From Allobosea lathyri (GTDB lineage Bacteria > Pseudomonadota > Alphaproteobacteria > Rhizobiales > Beijerinckiaceae), in the NCBI RefSeq assembly GCF_900108245.1, contig NZ_FNUY01000004.1, positions 461,001-525,000 on the forward strand: DNA of 64,000 nucleotides. The letters run 5' to 3'. Positions 35,811 through 44,938 of the stretch are shown piece by piece. The notes beneath the pieces were generated by a model, which was not told the DNA's origin, did not search any database, and saw only the letters and a list, made by a program, of their open reading frames with translations. The position numbers and the translations under genes are program-made. Within the stretch, counting starts at the first letter, position 1; each line of letters begins with the position of its first letter.

Positions 35811-38800
35811 ATGACATCGGCTATCGTTTCCAGCGCGACATCCGGTCTGCGTCGCGGGTGGTTCTTGTCCACCACTGCCCTGGCTGGTTTGGTCATGATG
35901 CTTCCGGGCGCGGGCAGCTACGCCCAGACCGTCGTGGATGACGGCACCCTGGTGGTGAGCTCCGATGCTCAGCTCGGCGGCAGTAGCGTCACCGTGGACA
36001 ATGCAGCCGACAAGAATGCCACGCTGCAGATCAACGCCGGCGTCAGCATCGGCAACGAAATCATCGTCAATAACGGCGGCACGCTGAGCAATGCGGGCAC
36101 CCTTTCGCGCATGAATGCGGGACAAGCCGGCGTGCTATCCATGACGGGGGGCGCCACGGTTCACAATCTGCAAGACGCAGTGATAGCCGGGCAAACGCAA
36201 GGCGTGTTGCTGCTGGGAGGCGGCACACTGACCAATACAGGCGGCACGATCACCGGCACGACTCTGGATGGGGCGGCGTTCGGCCCATACGGGACGGTCA
36301 CGAACACGCTGGGCGGAACGATCAAGGGCAAGCGAGCCGGCGTGCTTATCTTCGGAAACGGAACAGTGACAAACGCCGGAGGGACGATCACCGGCACCGA
36401 CGTGTCTGGCGTGCAAATCGACTCTGGAACGATCTCGAATACACTGGGCGGAACAATCACGGGTCGAGACAGCGGTGTGACGCTGAATGCCGGCGGCACG
36501 GTCATCAACGATGCCGACTCGACGATCGAAGCCCCGGGCGGCCACGCAGTGAGCTCGGTTGTCGGAAACGTCTCGCTCAGCAACGCGGGCAAGCTGATCG
36601 GGAGCGTGACCCTGCGCTCCAACGCCAATGGCGATGAAGTCCACGGGGTCACTCTGTTCACCGGCTCCAGCATCACTGGCAATCTGCGCTTCGGCGCCAA
36701 CGCCGCCTCCACGCTGACGCTGGACGGCACGGGCGCTCAGCTCTATTCGACGGCCGTCGGCGGCACCACGACCTTCGACACCGGCACGCTCATCAAACAG
36801 GGCAGCGGCACCTGGGTGCTGAACAAGGTCCTGACGCGCAGCGGCGCCACCGAGGTCAACGCTGGAATGCTGGTCGCCGCCGTCGGCGGGAGCCTCGGCA
36901 GCGGCGCCGTCACTGTGGACAACAATGGCAATCTAGACGCCACGCTTCAGATCAACGCCGGCGTCAGCATCGGCAACGAAATCATCGTCAACAATGGCGG
37001 CGCGCTGAACATTGGGGGCACCATTTCGCGAATGGCTGTGGGCGATATGGCGGTGCGCTCCGATCAGGGCGGCGCCACGGTGAACATTGCCTCCACCGGA
37101 CGGATCGAGGCATATGGCATCGGCGTGTCGCTGGCAGATGGCGGCACGGTTACCAACAGTGGCGGCACCATCACGGCGACGACAGACGCTGCCAGCAAGG
37201 GTGTCTACGTCTATGGCAGGGCGGGCGCCGTCAACAACCTGACTGGCGGAACCATAGAGGCGAAGGAGATCGCCGTGCAGCTCAACGCCGGGGGCACGGT
37301 GACCAATAACAGCGGCACGATCGCGGCCAACTGGGGGGTCTACACCTCCGGCGGGTCGGGCGTTGTCGCCAACCTCGCGGGCGGCGGCATCAGGGGTGGG
37401 CAATTCGGCGTCATCCTGGATGCAGGCGGCACGGTGACCAACACCGGCGTTGGGAGCGCCATCGGCGCCAGCGCGGCTGACGGCATAGGCGTGTTCGTCA
37501 ACGGCGACGGAACGGTGACGAATGAGGGCAGCATTGCCGGCGGGCTCGGCGGCGTCCGCATCTGGGGGGCCGGCACGGTGAACAACACCGGCGGCACCAT
37601 CCGTGTGACCACGGACGATCAGGGCCACGGCGTCGAGATCGTCGGCGGCCTGGGCATCGTCACCAACAAGGACAGCGGGAGCATCACGGGCAAACTCTAC
37701 GGGGTAAGCCTTGCCGATGGTGGCACGATCACCAACATCTCAAGCACGATCATTGCCGATGGGATGGACGCGCTTGCCGCTGGCGTGGGTATCAGTGGTG
37801 GGCCCGGTATAGTCACCAACACCGGCGCGGGCAGCCTCATCAAAGGACCCTCGGCCGGCGTGCGCCTCATCAATGGGGGCACGGTGACCAATGGCGCGGG
37901 CGCCACCATTCAGGGCGCGGCGTCGTTGCAGGCCATCGGCGGGAACACCACGCTCGGCAACGCCGGCGCGCTCGTCGGCAATGTGCTGCTGCGCAGCGCC
38001 AGCACCAACCGGGTCACGCTGTTCACCGGCTCCAGCATCACGGGCAATCTGCAGATCGGCACAAACGCGGCCTCCACGCTCACGCTGGACGGTGCCGGCG
38101 CTCAGCTCTATTCAACGGCCGTCAGTGGCGACACTACCTTCAGTATCGGCACGCTCGTCAAGCAGGGCAGCGGCACCTGGAAGCTGGACAAGGCCATGTC
38201 TCGAAGCGGCGCCACCCAGATCACCGCCGGAACGCTGGTCGTCGCCCACAGTTCGGGTCTGGGCGCGGGTGGCGATGCGACGGTATCTGGCGGCACGCTG
38301 CAGTTCGGCAACGGCATCGCGGGCGGAACTTACAACCTGGCTGGCAAGATCGACGTGACCGGCGGCAGTCTGGTGCTCGAAACGCTGGCGGCGCTGAAAG
38401 TCGCCGGAAATGTAAGTTTTGCCGACAATACCGCGCTGTCGATCGTCGCCACTGCGGGGGGCCCATCGCTGCAGGCTGAACGCGTCACGCTCGCCAGCAA
38501 TGTCGCTTTCAACCTCAGCGGCCTCGACGATGCAAACGGCCTGGACAGGGTCGTGATCGATACACGTTCGGGGCTCGGCGGCGATTTCGGCAAGGTCACG
38601 GTGGGCGGCTTCAATGGGGTCGTGGACTATCTGACCCTGTCGACCCGCAGATCGGCCGACAGCAAGCAATATCTTGCCAGCTACGGTCTGAGCTGGACCG
38701 CGGACAACAATCTCGCGCATGGCACGTTCACATTGGCCAATCCCGCCGACAGGTTCGATATCGGCGCGACCCTGACCGATCGGCCCGCCAATGCAGCGAC

Positions 38801-40499
38801 CGGCTGGGACGGCAAATCACTGGCCAAAGCAGGCGCCGGTACGCTGGTTCTGTCGAGCGCCAACCGCTACAGCGGCGCAACCACGCTCGATGCAGGCAAG
38901 CTCGTTGTGAACGGCTCGCTTGCGAGTACGGTTACAGTGAACGGCGGTTGGCTCGGCGGCTCGGGCACGGTCGGTGGTTTCGCTGCAAATGCCGGCGGTA
39001 CGGTCGCGCCGGGCAATTCGATCGGCACGCTGAACGTCTCCGGTAACGTCTCCTTCGCCGCCGGTTCAACCTATCAGGTCGAGATCAACGCTGCCGGACA
39101 AGGCGACAGGATCAATACCTCGGGATCGGCGACGCTCGCCGGCGGCACGGTCCAGGTCCTGGCCGAGGGCGGCAGCTACGCGGCTTCGACGAACTACACC
39201 ATCCTGACCGCAGGCGGCGGCGTCAGTGGCCATTTTGCCGGCGTCAACGCCAACCTCGCCTTCCTGACACCCTCGCTAACCTATGACGCCCAGAACGTCA
39301 TCCTGACGATGGCCCGCAACGATACTTCGTTTGGGCCGGGCAGCGGGAACTTCATCGCCCGGACGCGCAACCAGAGCGGGATCGCGATCGCGGCTGAGCG
39401 GCTGGGTGCCGGCAATCGCGTCTACGACACGGTGATCTCGGCGACGGCCGACGAGGCGCGGGCGGGTTTCGATCTGCTCTCGGGCGAGGCGCATGCCCAG
39501 GGTGTCGCGGTCGCGATCGGCGAAAGCCGGCTGGTCCGCGAGGCGATCCTCGGACGTCTGCGCGGGCCGCTGCTGGTGACGCAAGGATCAAGCGTCACTG
39601 CGGATTTCTCGTCCGACCTGCCGACGCCCAAGGGCGCGACCATGCTGCCGGCGCCACGCTTCGAGGAGCGTTTCGCCGTTTGGGGCGAGGCGGTGGGAGC
39701 GCAGGTGAACAGCAATGGCGACGGCAATGCGGCCGGGCTCTCCCAGCGCATCGGCGGCGCCATCCTCGGCGCCGACCTCAAGCTCTATGATACCGGCGCG
39801 AGCTCGCTCACGGTCGGCGTCGCCGGCGGCTACACCCGGTCGAATTTCGACGTCGATGCCAGGCTTTCGTCCGGCCGGATCGAGAGCGGCCATGCCGCGC
39901 TCTATGCCGACGCGCGCTTTGGCGCCTGGCGGCTCGATGGCGGCCTGGCATATTCCTTCGGCGAGACCAGCCTGACCCGTCAGGTGCAGCTCCGCGGCTT
40001 CAGCGACAGGCTGCGCTCGGATCGCGACAGCCAGCTTCTGCAGGCTTTCGGCGAGTTCGGCTATGCCTTTCGCTTCGAGCGCTTCGCTATCGAGCCCTTC
40101 GCCCAGCTCGCGCTGCTGCGGATCTCGTCCGGCTCGGCCGTCGAGCAGGGCGGTCCTGCGGCGTTGCGTGTCTCCTCCGGCGAGCAGAATCTCGGCTTCG
40201 CGACGCTGGGCCTGCGCTCCGAGGCGCAACTCGGCACGATGCCGCTCTTCGCGCGGGGCCTGCTCGGCTGGCGCTATGGTTTCGGCGAGTTGACGCCGCA
40301 GGCGCTGACCGCGTTTGCGATCGGCGCCACCCCGGCGCGCGTCCATGCGACAGCGATCGACCGCAACGCACTGGTTGCCGAAGCCGGGCTCGACTGGCGC
40401 GCCAGCCAGAGCACGACCCTGGGCCTGGCCTATTCCGCCGCCATCGGCGAGCGCAGCAGAGACCACGCCCTCAAGGGACGAATCGACGTCAGGTTCTGA
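35811..40499 (+). CDS. Large autotransporter with repetitive beta-helix passenger (type Va)
   Basis: A 1562-aa outer-membrane autotransporter. An extended signal peptide of about 39 residues ends AGSYAQ. The passenger consists of short imperfect repeats of the type GGTVTNTGGTITG that should form a right-handed beta-helix, then PATR-like strands (LAKAGAGTLVLSSANRYSG and GTVAPGNSIGTLNVSGNVSF), and the last ~270 residues form the beta-barrel (FAVWGEAVGAQVNSNGDG to the terminal IDVRF with C-terminal Phe). Ribosome site GAGGA precedes the ATG by 8 bases; a small hairpin (35771-35787) lies just upstream. Probable surface adhesin. Confidence 0.92.
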   Translation: MTSAIVSSATSGLRRGWFLSTTALAGLVMMLPGAGSYAQTVVDDGTLVVSSDAQLGGSSVTVDNAADKNATLQINAGVSIGNEIIVNNGGTLSNAGTLSRMNAGQAGVLSMTGGATVHNLQDAVIAGQTQGVLLLGGGTLTNTGGTITGTTLDGAAFGPYGTVTNTLGGTIKGKRAGVLIFGNGTVTNAGGTITGTDVSGVQIDSGTISNTLGGTITGRDSGVTLNAGGTVINDADSTIEAPGGHAVSSVVGNVSLSNAGKLIGSVTLRSNANGDEVHGVTLFTGSSITGNLRFGANAASTLTLDGTGAQLYSTAVGGTTTFDTGTLIKQGSGTWVLNKVLTRSGATEVNAGMLVAAVGGSLGSGAVTVDNNGNLDATLQINAGVSIGNEIIVNNGGALNIGGTISRMAVGDMAVRSDQGGATVNIASTGRIEAYGIGVSLADGGTVTNSGGTITATTDAASKGVYVYGRAGAVNNLTGGTIEAKEIAVQLNAGGTVTNNSGTIAANWGVYTSGGSGVVANLAGGGIRGGQFGVILDAGGTVTNTGVGSAIGASAADGIGVFVNGDGTVTNEGSIAGGLGGVRIWGAGTVNNTGGTIRVTTDDQGHGVEIVGGLGIVTNKDSGSITGKLYGVSLADGGTITNISSTIIADGMDALAAGVGISGGPGIVTNTGAGSLIKGPSAGVRLINGGTVTNGAGATIQGAASLQAIGGNTTLGNAGALVGNVLLRSASTNRVTLFTGSSITGNLQIGTNAASTLTLDGAGAQLYSTAVSGDTTFSIGTLVKQGSGTWKLDKAMSRSGATQITAGTLVVAHSSGLGAGGDATVSGGTLQFGNGIAGGTYNLAGKIDVTGGSLVLETLAALKVAGNVSFADNTALSIVATAGGPSLQAERVTLASNVAFNLSGLDDANGLDRVVIDTRSGLGGDFGKVTVGGFNGVVDYLTLSTRRSADSKQYLASYGLSWTADNNLAHGTFTLANPADRFDIGATLTDRPANAATGWDGKSLAKAGAGTLVLSSANRYSGATTLDAGKLVVNGSLASTVTVNGGWLGGSGTVGGFAANAGGTVAPGNSIGTLNVSGNVSFAAGSTYQVEINAAGQGDRINTSGSATLAGGTVQVLAEGGSYAASTNYTILTAGGGVSGHFAGVNANLAFLTPSLTYDAQNVILTMARNDTSFGPGSGNFIARTRNQSGIAIAAERLGAGNRVYDTVISATADEARAGFDLLSGEAHAQGVAVAIGESRLVREAILGRLRGPLLVTQGSSVTADFSSDLPTPKGATMLPAPRFEERFAVWGEAVGAQVNSNGDGNAAGLSQRIGGAILGADLKLYDTGASSLTVGVAGGYTRSNFDVDARLSSGRIESGHAALYADARFGAWRLDGGLAYSFGETSLTRQVQLRGFSDRLRSDRDSQLLQAFGEFGYAFRFERFAIEPFAQLALLRISSGSAVEQGGPAALRVSSGEQNLGFATLGLRSEAQLGTMPLFARGLLGWRYGFGELTPQALTAFAIGATPARVHATAIDRNALVAEAGLDWRASQSTTLGLAYSAAIGERSRDHALKGRIDVRF
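36027..36071 (+). repeat. Passenger repeat A, first copy
   Basis: Forty-five bases encoding QINAGVSIGNEIIVN are repeated exactly at 36948-36992, within a wider ~95-bp similar segment (36906-37001). It marks duplication of a whole passenger module. Confidence 0.8.
36648..36840 (+). repeat. Passenger repeat B, first copy
   Basis: Encodes VTLFTGSSITGNL, AASTLTLDG, GAQLYSTAV and IKQGSGTW in order; a diverged copy lies at 38013-38205. Together with repeat A this shows a larger duplicated unit of roughly 0.9-1.4 kb. Confidence 0.75.
36948..36992 (+). repeat. Passenger repeat A, second copy
   Basis: Exact copy of 36027-36071; flanks have diverged at synonymous and a few non-synonymous sites. Confidence 0.8.
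38013..38205 (+). repeat. Passenger repeat B, second copy
   Basis: Encodes the same order of motifs as the first copy (VTLFTGSSITGNL, AASTLTLDG, GAQLYSTAV, VKQGSGTW) with scattered substitutions. Confidence 0.75.
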
Positions 40500-40875
40500 C
40501 GGGAGCAAGCATCGCCTCGCCTCTGGTGCAGTTCGTTCCGATGACCAACGGCCGTCAGAAAGTCACTTCGAGGCCGACGACGGGCCATCTCGGGAATCGG
40601 CGCGTGGCCGAACAGGCGGCTACCCGCCTGACTCGGCCGTTCGGCTTCGGGAACAGCCGAGGCCGGGGTCGCGCGCGCTGCTTTCAGGACACGATCCAGC
40701 GTCCACGGACAGATCTTGGTCTCTGCCAGGAATAACACCTAACGCTCTGATAATAAATGGTATTATTCCCGGTCACTCAGGCTTTGACGGCGCTTTCTCC
40801 CGCATTTTCGCTTGAGTGATTTACCATCTGTTAACCACTCCATCGATACACAGAATCAACCGAAAATTTACCAAG
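40500..40875. other. 376-bp gene-free stretch between the autotransporter and minC
   Basis: No convincing gene. The region drops in GC near its right end. An inverted repeat GGAATAACACC (40729-40739) and GGTATTATTCC (40759-40769), with 10 of 11 pairs matching and a 19-base loop, lies about 107 bases before minC and may be a terminator or regulatory site. The minC promoter is presumably here, but I cannot name clear -35/-10 boxes. Confidence 0.5.
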
Positions 40876-41607
40876 ATGACCAACGTGTTAACTCAACCCA
40901 GGCCTATTCGCCTCAAGGGGCGAAGCTTCCTTGCGCTTGCATTGACCCCCGAACTGCCGTTCGAGGATTGGCTGGTTCGGCTCGACGATCTGGCCTCCCG
41001 GTCGACCGGCTTCTTCATGCGGCGGCCGGTCGTGCTCGATATCACCGGGATGGAGATCGACCGGTCGCAGCTTCACGGGCTCGTCGAACAGCTCCGCACG
41101 CGCAACGTGCGGATCATGGGTATCGAAGGTGCGCGCCCGTCATTGCTCGACGCGAATCTGCCGCCCGCGATGACCGACGGCCGTCCAACCTCGGACATCG
41201 AGGCGCCCCCGAACGAGGATACCAAGGCCGGTGCCGTCGAGGCCGTCGCGCCTCAGGCTCCGCAGCCGGCCAAGGCCCCATCCTCGCTCGTCGTGACCCA
41301 GCCGGTACGCTCGGGCCAGTCGCTGATCTTTACCGAAGGCGACGTGACCATCGTCGGATCGGTCGCATCGGGTGCAGAGGTCATCGCCGGCGGATCGATT
41401 CACATCTACGGCACGCTCAGGGGGCGGGCGATGGCGGGAACGATGGGCAACGCCTCCGCCCGCATCTTCTGCCGCAAGCTCGAAGCGGAGCTGGTCGCCA
41501 TCGACGGCTACTACAAGACGGCCGAGGACCTGGGGTCCGACCTGCGCGGCAAGCCCGTCCAGTTCTGGCTGGAAGACGACACATTCAAGTTCGGATCACT
41601 CGCCTGA
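40876..41607 (+). CDS. minC: Septum site-determining protein MinC
   Basis: A 243-aa FtsZ-polymerisation inhibitor that blocks polar division. The N-terminal domain (RPIRLKGRSFLALALTPE, VVLDITGMEIDR) is followed by a charged linker and the C-terminal beta-solenoid domain: GQSLIFTEGDVTIVGSVASG, GSIHIYGTLRGRAMAG and NASARIFCRKLEAELVAIDG, which binds MinD. ATG at 40876 was chosen because homology begins there; the frame is open 20 codons upstream. It leads minCDE. Confidence 0.95.
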   Translation: MTNVLTQPRPIRLKGRSFLALALTPELPFEDWLVRLDDLASRSTGFFMRRPVVLDITGMEIDRSQLHGLVEQLRTRNVRIMGIEGARPSLLDANLPPAMTDGRPTSDIEAPPNEDTKAGAVEAVAPQAPQPAKAPSSLVVTQPVRSGQSLIFTEGDVTIVGSVASGAEVIAGGSIHIYGTLRGRAMAGTMGNASARIFCRKLEAELVAIDGYYKTAEDLGSDLRGKPVQFWLEDDTFKFGSLA

Positions 41608-41640
41608 GCCGGCAGTGCGCGACATAAACAGGAGAGATCT

Positions 41641-42456
41641 ATGGGCAAGGTCATCGTGGTCACATCGGGCAAGGGCGGCGTCGGCAAGACGACGTCCTCC
41701 GCCGCACTCGGGGCTGCTCTTGCGCAGAACGGCGACAAGGTCGTGGTCGTGGATTTTGACGTCGGATTGCGAAATCTCGACCTGATCATGGGCGCCGAGC
41801 GGCGGGTGGTCTACGACCTCGTCAACGTTATCCAGGGCGAAGCGAAGCTGACGCAGGCGCTGATCCGCGACAAGCGACTCGAGTCGCTCTATCTGCTGCC
41901 GGCCTCGCAGACGCGCGACAAGGACAATCTCACGGAAGAAGGCGTCGAGAAGGTCATCAGGGCCCTGAAGCATGCCTTCGACTGGGTGATCTGCGACAGC
42001 CCGGCCGGTATCGAGCGCGGTGCGACGCTGGCCATGCGCCATGCGGATGTGGCGATCGTCGTGACCAATCCGGAAGTCTCCTCGGTGCGCGATTCCGACC
42101 GCATCATCGGCCTGCTCGATTCCAAGACGCTTCGCGCCGAGAACGGCGAGCGGATGGAAAAGCATCTGCTTCTCACCCGCTATGACCCGGCGCGGGCTGA
42201 GCGTGGCGACATGCTGAAGGTGGACGACGTCCTCGAAATCCTGTCGATCCCCCTGCTCGGCATCATCCCCGAAAGCATGGACGTGCTGCGCGCCTCCAAT
42301 CTCGGCACTCCCGTCACCCTGGCCGATGACCGCAGCGCGCCGTCGATCGCCTATTTCGAAGCTGCGCGGCGGCTGAATGGCGAAGACCTGCCGGTGACCA
42401 TTCCGGGTGAAAAACGAGGCTTCTTCGGCAAGTTTTTCGGAAGGAAAGCAGCATGA
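41641..42456 (+). CDS. minD: Septum site-determining ATPase MinD
   Basis: A 271-aa membrane-associated ATPase that recruits MinC and oscillates with MinE. The deviant Walker [27 protein letters not shown] and [10 protein letters not shown] are visible, and the C-terminal amphipathic membrane-targeting helix is [12 protein letters not shown]. Ribosome site AGGAGAG lies 5 bases before the ATG. Overlaps minE by 4 bases. Confidence 0.97.
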   Translation: MGKVIVVTSGKGGVGKTTSSAALGAALAQNGDKVVVVDFDVGLRNLDLIMGAERRVVYDLVNVIQGEAKLTQALIRDKRLESLYLLPASQTRDKDNLTEEGVEKVIRALKHAFDWVICDSPAGIERGATLAMRHADVAIVVTNPEVSSVRDSDRIIGLLDSKTLRAENGERMEKHLLLTRYDPARAERGDMLKVDDVLEILSIPLLGIIPESMDVLRASNLGTPVTLADDRSAPSIAYFEAARRLNGEDLPVTIPGEKRGFFGKFFGRKAA

Positions 42457-42716
42457 ACCTCCGTCGCTTTTTTTCCCGCCCCCAGTCCGCCCCCGCCGCG
42501 CGCGAGCGCTTGCAGGTGCTGTTGGCCCATGAGCGCGCATCCGTGGGTGGATCGGACCTCCTGACCAAACTGCGCGACGAGATTCTCCAGGCGATTTCGA
42601 AGCACGTGCAGATCGATCAGGACAAGGTCAGCGTCAAGATGGAGCGTGGCTCCCAGGTCTCGATGCTTGCAGTCGACATCGAGATTCCGTTCGATGCCGG
42701 CAAGAAAGCCGCCTGA
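42453..42716 (+). CDS. minE: Cell division topological specificity factor MinE
   Basis: An 87-aa protein with the N-terminal membrane/MinD-binding segment ([14 protein letters not shown]) and C-terminal dimerisation domain ([20 protein letters not shown]). It stimulates MinD ATPase activity and restricts MinCD to the poles. The ATG overlaps the minD stop (ATGA). A strong hairpin follows. Confidence 0.97.
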   Translation: MNLRRFFSRPQSAPAARERLQVLLAHERASVGGSDLLTKLRDEILQAISKHVQIDQDKVSVKMERGSQVSMLAVDIEIPFDAGKKAA

Positions 42717-42779
42717 GGGCGTCGAGCTCGGCAACGCCGCCGCCGCGCTCTCAACCCAGAACAGCCTGATCTATGATTG

Positions 42780-42812
42780 ACGGGTGCGGCGGCTCACCGC
42801 CGCACCCGTTTC
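42780..42812 (+). terminator. Terminator hairpin after minCDE
   Basis: ACGGGTGCGGCGG and CCGCCGCACCCGT make a perfect 13-bp stem with a CTCA loop, followed by TTT, 63 bases after the minE stop. Likely intrinsic terminator, also facing the convergent hydrolase gene. Confidence 0.75.
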
Positions 42813-42935
42813 AGTTCGTCCGCCTTGCGCGATTTCCGGCAGAACGAATTGAGCGGCCAATCCATGCTCCGGTGCTAAGATCCGACTGGATCGAGCGCAA
42901 TTTCACGGCCCACTGGTCGAATTCTCGTCCACTGT

Positions 42936-43790
42936 TCACACAGCGCCGAGAAAGCGTGCGATCTCGGGGGCGAGTGCGTCGGCGAAGTCCTCTTCCGTCG
43001 TCATCTCGCTCGTCATCGCGGCCGAAGACAATTCACCTGCCGGCATGATCGCGGCGAGTTTCTCAGCGAGCTCGCGCGGGTGGCGGGTGTCGATGCCGGG
43101 GATGATCAGGGTCGGCGCCGTCAGCGCCGCCAGTTCCTCCGGGTGCCGGAAAGAGCGGTCATTGCCGATCGCCGCGGCCGCGGTGATGCTGGCGGCGTCC
43201 GAGCGCGGAATCGCGTCTCGCACCATTCTGCCGACGATCGGCGGGAAATGCGCCAGGATCGGCTCCCAGCCGGCCGCGATCCCCTGCTCGCGCACGCGTT
43301 TCGCGAAAGCGGCGAGATAGGTCTTTTCCTTTTCCTTGTCGGCGTCGTCCTCAATGTCCTCGACGCTGATGAGCGCGGCCCTGCGAAACCGCTCGGGCGT
43401 GCCAATGGCGGCCCGCATCGCGATGGTCGCGCCGAGCCCGACGCCGAGCAGATCGACCTGGCGAAAGCCAAGATGATCGATCAAAGCGACGACGTCTTGC
43501 GCATATTGCGACCAGCGATGACGCGCCGGGTCGGTGCAATGCGAGCGGCCGTAGCCACGGATGTCGGGCAGCACGATCGTCCGGCTGTCGCCGAGGCGCT
43601 GCGCGAGCGGCAGCAGCATGTGGTGGTCGGGGCCGCCAGCATGCAGCATCACCAGCGGCGGCAGCCCGGCATCATTCACCTCGCCGATCTTTGCCAGCAG
43701 GGGCCAGCCGTCATCGCCGCGGAAGGTGAGCTCCCGCATGCCGCCGACGAAATCACCGTCGAGGCGAACCTGTCGCGTGCGCGCCGTCAT
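42936..43790 (-). CDS. Alpha/beta-hydrolase-fold protein lacking the nucleophile serine
   Basis: A 284-aa alpha/beta-hydrolase. The oxyanion region LVMLHAGGPDHHMLLP, VLPDIRGYGRS and the C-terminal PTLIIPGIDTRHP are normal, but the nucleophile elbow reads LLGVGLGATIAM instead of G-x-S-x-G: residue 118 is Gly (codon GGG). It may be a non-catalytic binding protein or use another chemistry. It overlaps the binding-protein stop by 4 nt (ATGA) in the siderophore operon, where a siderophore esterase would be expected. Confidence 0.85.
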   Translation of the reverse strand: MTARTRQVRLDGDFVGGMRELTFRGDDGWPLLAKIGEVNDAGLPPLVMLHAGGPDHHMLLPLAQRLGDSRTIVLPDIRGYGRSHCTDPARHRWSQYAQDVVALIDHLGFRQVDLLGVGLGATIAMRAAIGTPERFRRAALISVEDIEDDADKEKEKTYLAAFAKRVREQGIAAGWEPILAHFPPIVGRMVRDAIPRSDAASITAAAAIGNDRSFRHPEELAALTAPTLIIPGIDTRHPRELAEKLAAIMPAGELSSAAMTSEMTTEEDFADALAPEIARFLGAV

Positions 43791-44935
43791 CGGGCCGGCT
43801 CCTGATCGCTGAGACCGAGCCAGTAGATGCCCTCCATCGGCACCGACAGGCGGCGATTGATGGCCGCCATCGTCACGGCCGGATCGAGATCGGCGAACAA
43901 GTCCGGATGCAGCCATTTGGCGATCTGCTCGATCGCGACGATGTTGATCGGCTGCGTCGCGAACACGGTCCAGATCGCGTAGATCCTGCCCTCCCGCACC
44001 GGCCTGATCTCCCTGAAGCCGCTTCGTTCGGTGAGGCGCGCGAGCGAAGCGCGGATCGTCGCCCGGTCGTATCCCGGGCCGATCACCAGCCCTTTGCCCT
44101 CGAGATAGGAGCCGCCATTGCCGATATAGATCTGCGGCTCCTGAGCCAGCAGGTATTCGAGGCTGAGCATGCCGCCGGCCTGGGGCGTGTCGACGCCGAG
44201 ATTGCGGCCGCCGGCGAGCTCGACGAACTCGCTCCAGCCATGGCGACCTGGGGCCCGACAGCATTCGCCGAGCCCCGCATAGGTCTCGATCAGCACCGAG
44301 GGCCGGGCGGGATTGGCGTGGGCGATGCGTTCGGTCACCGCCGCCAGATGAGACTGGTAGAAGGCGATATAGTCCTGCGCCTCACGTTCGCGACCGAGAA
44401 TCCGGCCGAACATCTGCAGCTTCGGCGCGATATCGGCCGCACTTGTGCGTGTGTTCACGCCGGCTGTGACGAAGGCGACTGGAATGCCCGCTGCCTCGAA
44501 GCGGCGGGTCAGGTCGCCATGTCCAAGCCCGGGCTCCTGATAGGCCGTCATCAGGACAAGGTCGGGCTTGAGCGCGATCGCCTTCTCGGCCGCGAAGCTG
44601 TCGGCCGACCAGTCGCCGACGATCTCGATCCGGTCGATCGCCGGGAAGCGCCGACGATAGGCGGCGAGCGTGCCGTTGTCGAAGCGGCGCAGCGCCGCCC
44701 AGCCGACCAACCGCGCGGCCGGATCGGGATCGAGCAAAGCGAAGGAGAGCAGATCATTGGCCTCAGTGAGGACGATCCGCTCCGGCCGGCGCGGCAGGGT
44801 CACGCTGCGGCCGGCCATATCGATGAAGCTGACTGGGGACTGCGCCCGCAGCGGCGGTGCGAAATTCGCTGCCGCGGTTGCGGCTAGCCCCGCCAGCGCA
44901 GCGCGACGGGTCGGATGGGACATGCGTTTAGCCAT
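43787..44935 (-). CDS. Iron-siderophore ABC transporter substrate-binding protein
   Basis: A 382-aa periplasmic binding protein of the FepB/FhuD/BtuF class. A twin-arginine-like leader (PTRRAALAGLAATAAANF, cleavage after RAQ) is followed by VSFIDMAGRSVTLPRRPERIVL and ALKPDLVLMTAYQE, family hallmarks. It follows the TonB receptor by 3 bases and precedes the hydrolase. No FecCD permease or ATPase gene lies in this operon, so it must use one encoded elsewhere. Confidence 0.88.
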   Translation of the reverse strand: MAKRMSHPTRRAALAGLAATAAANFAPPLRAQSPVSFIDMAGRSVTLPRRPERIVLTEANDLLSFALLDPDPAARLVGWAALRRFDNGTLAAYRRRFPAIDRIEIVGDWSADSFAAEKAIALKPDLVLMTAYQEPGLGHGDLTRRFEAAGIPVAFVTAGVNTRTSAADIAPKLQMFGRILGREREAQDYIAFYQSHLAAVTERIAHANPARPSVLIETYAGLGECCRAPGRHGWSEFVELAGGRNLGVDTPQAGGMLSLEYLLAQEPQIYIGNGGSYLEGKGLVIGPGYDRATIRASLARLTERSGFREIRPVREGRIYAIWTVFATQPINIVAIEQIAKWLHPDLFADLDPAVTMAAINRRLSVPMEGIYWLGLSDQEPAR

Positions 44936-44938
44936 CGC

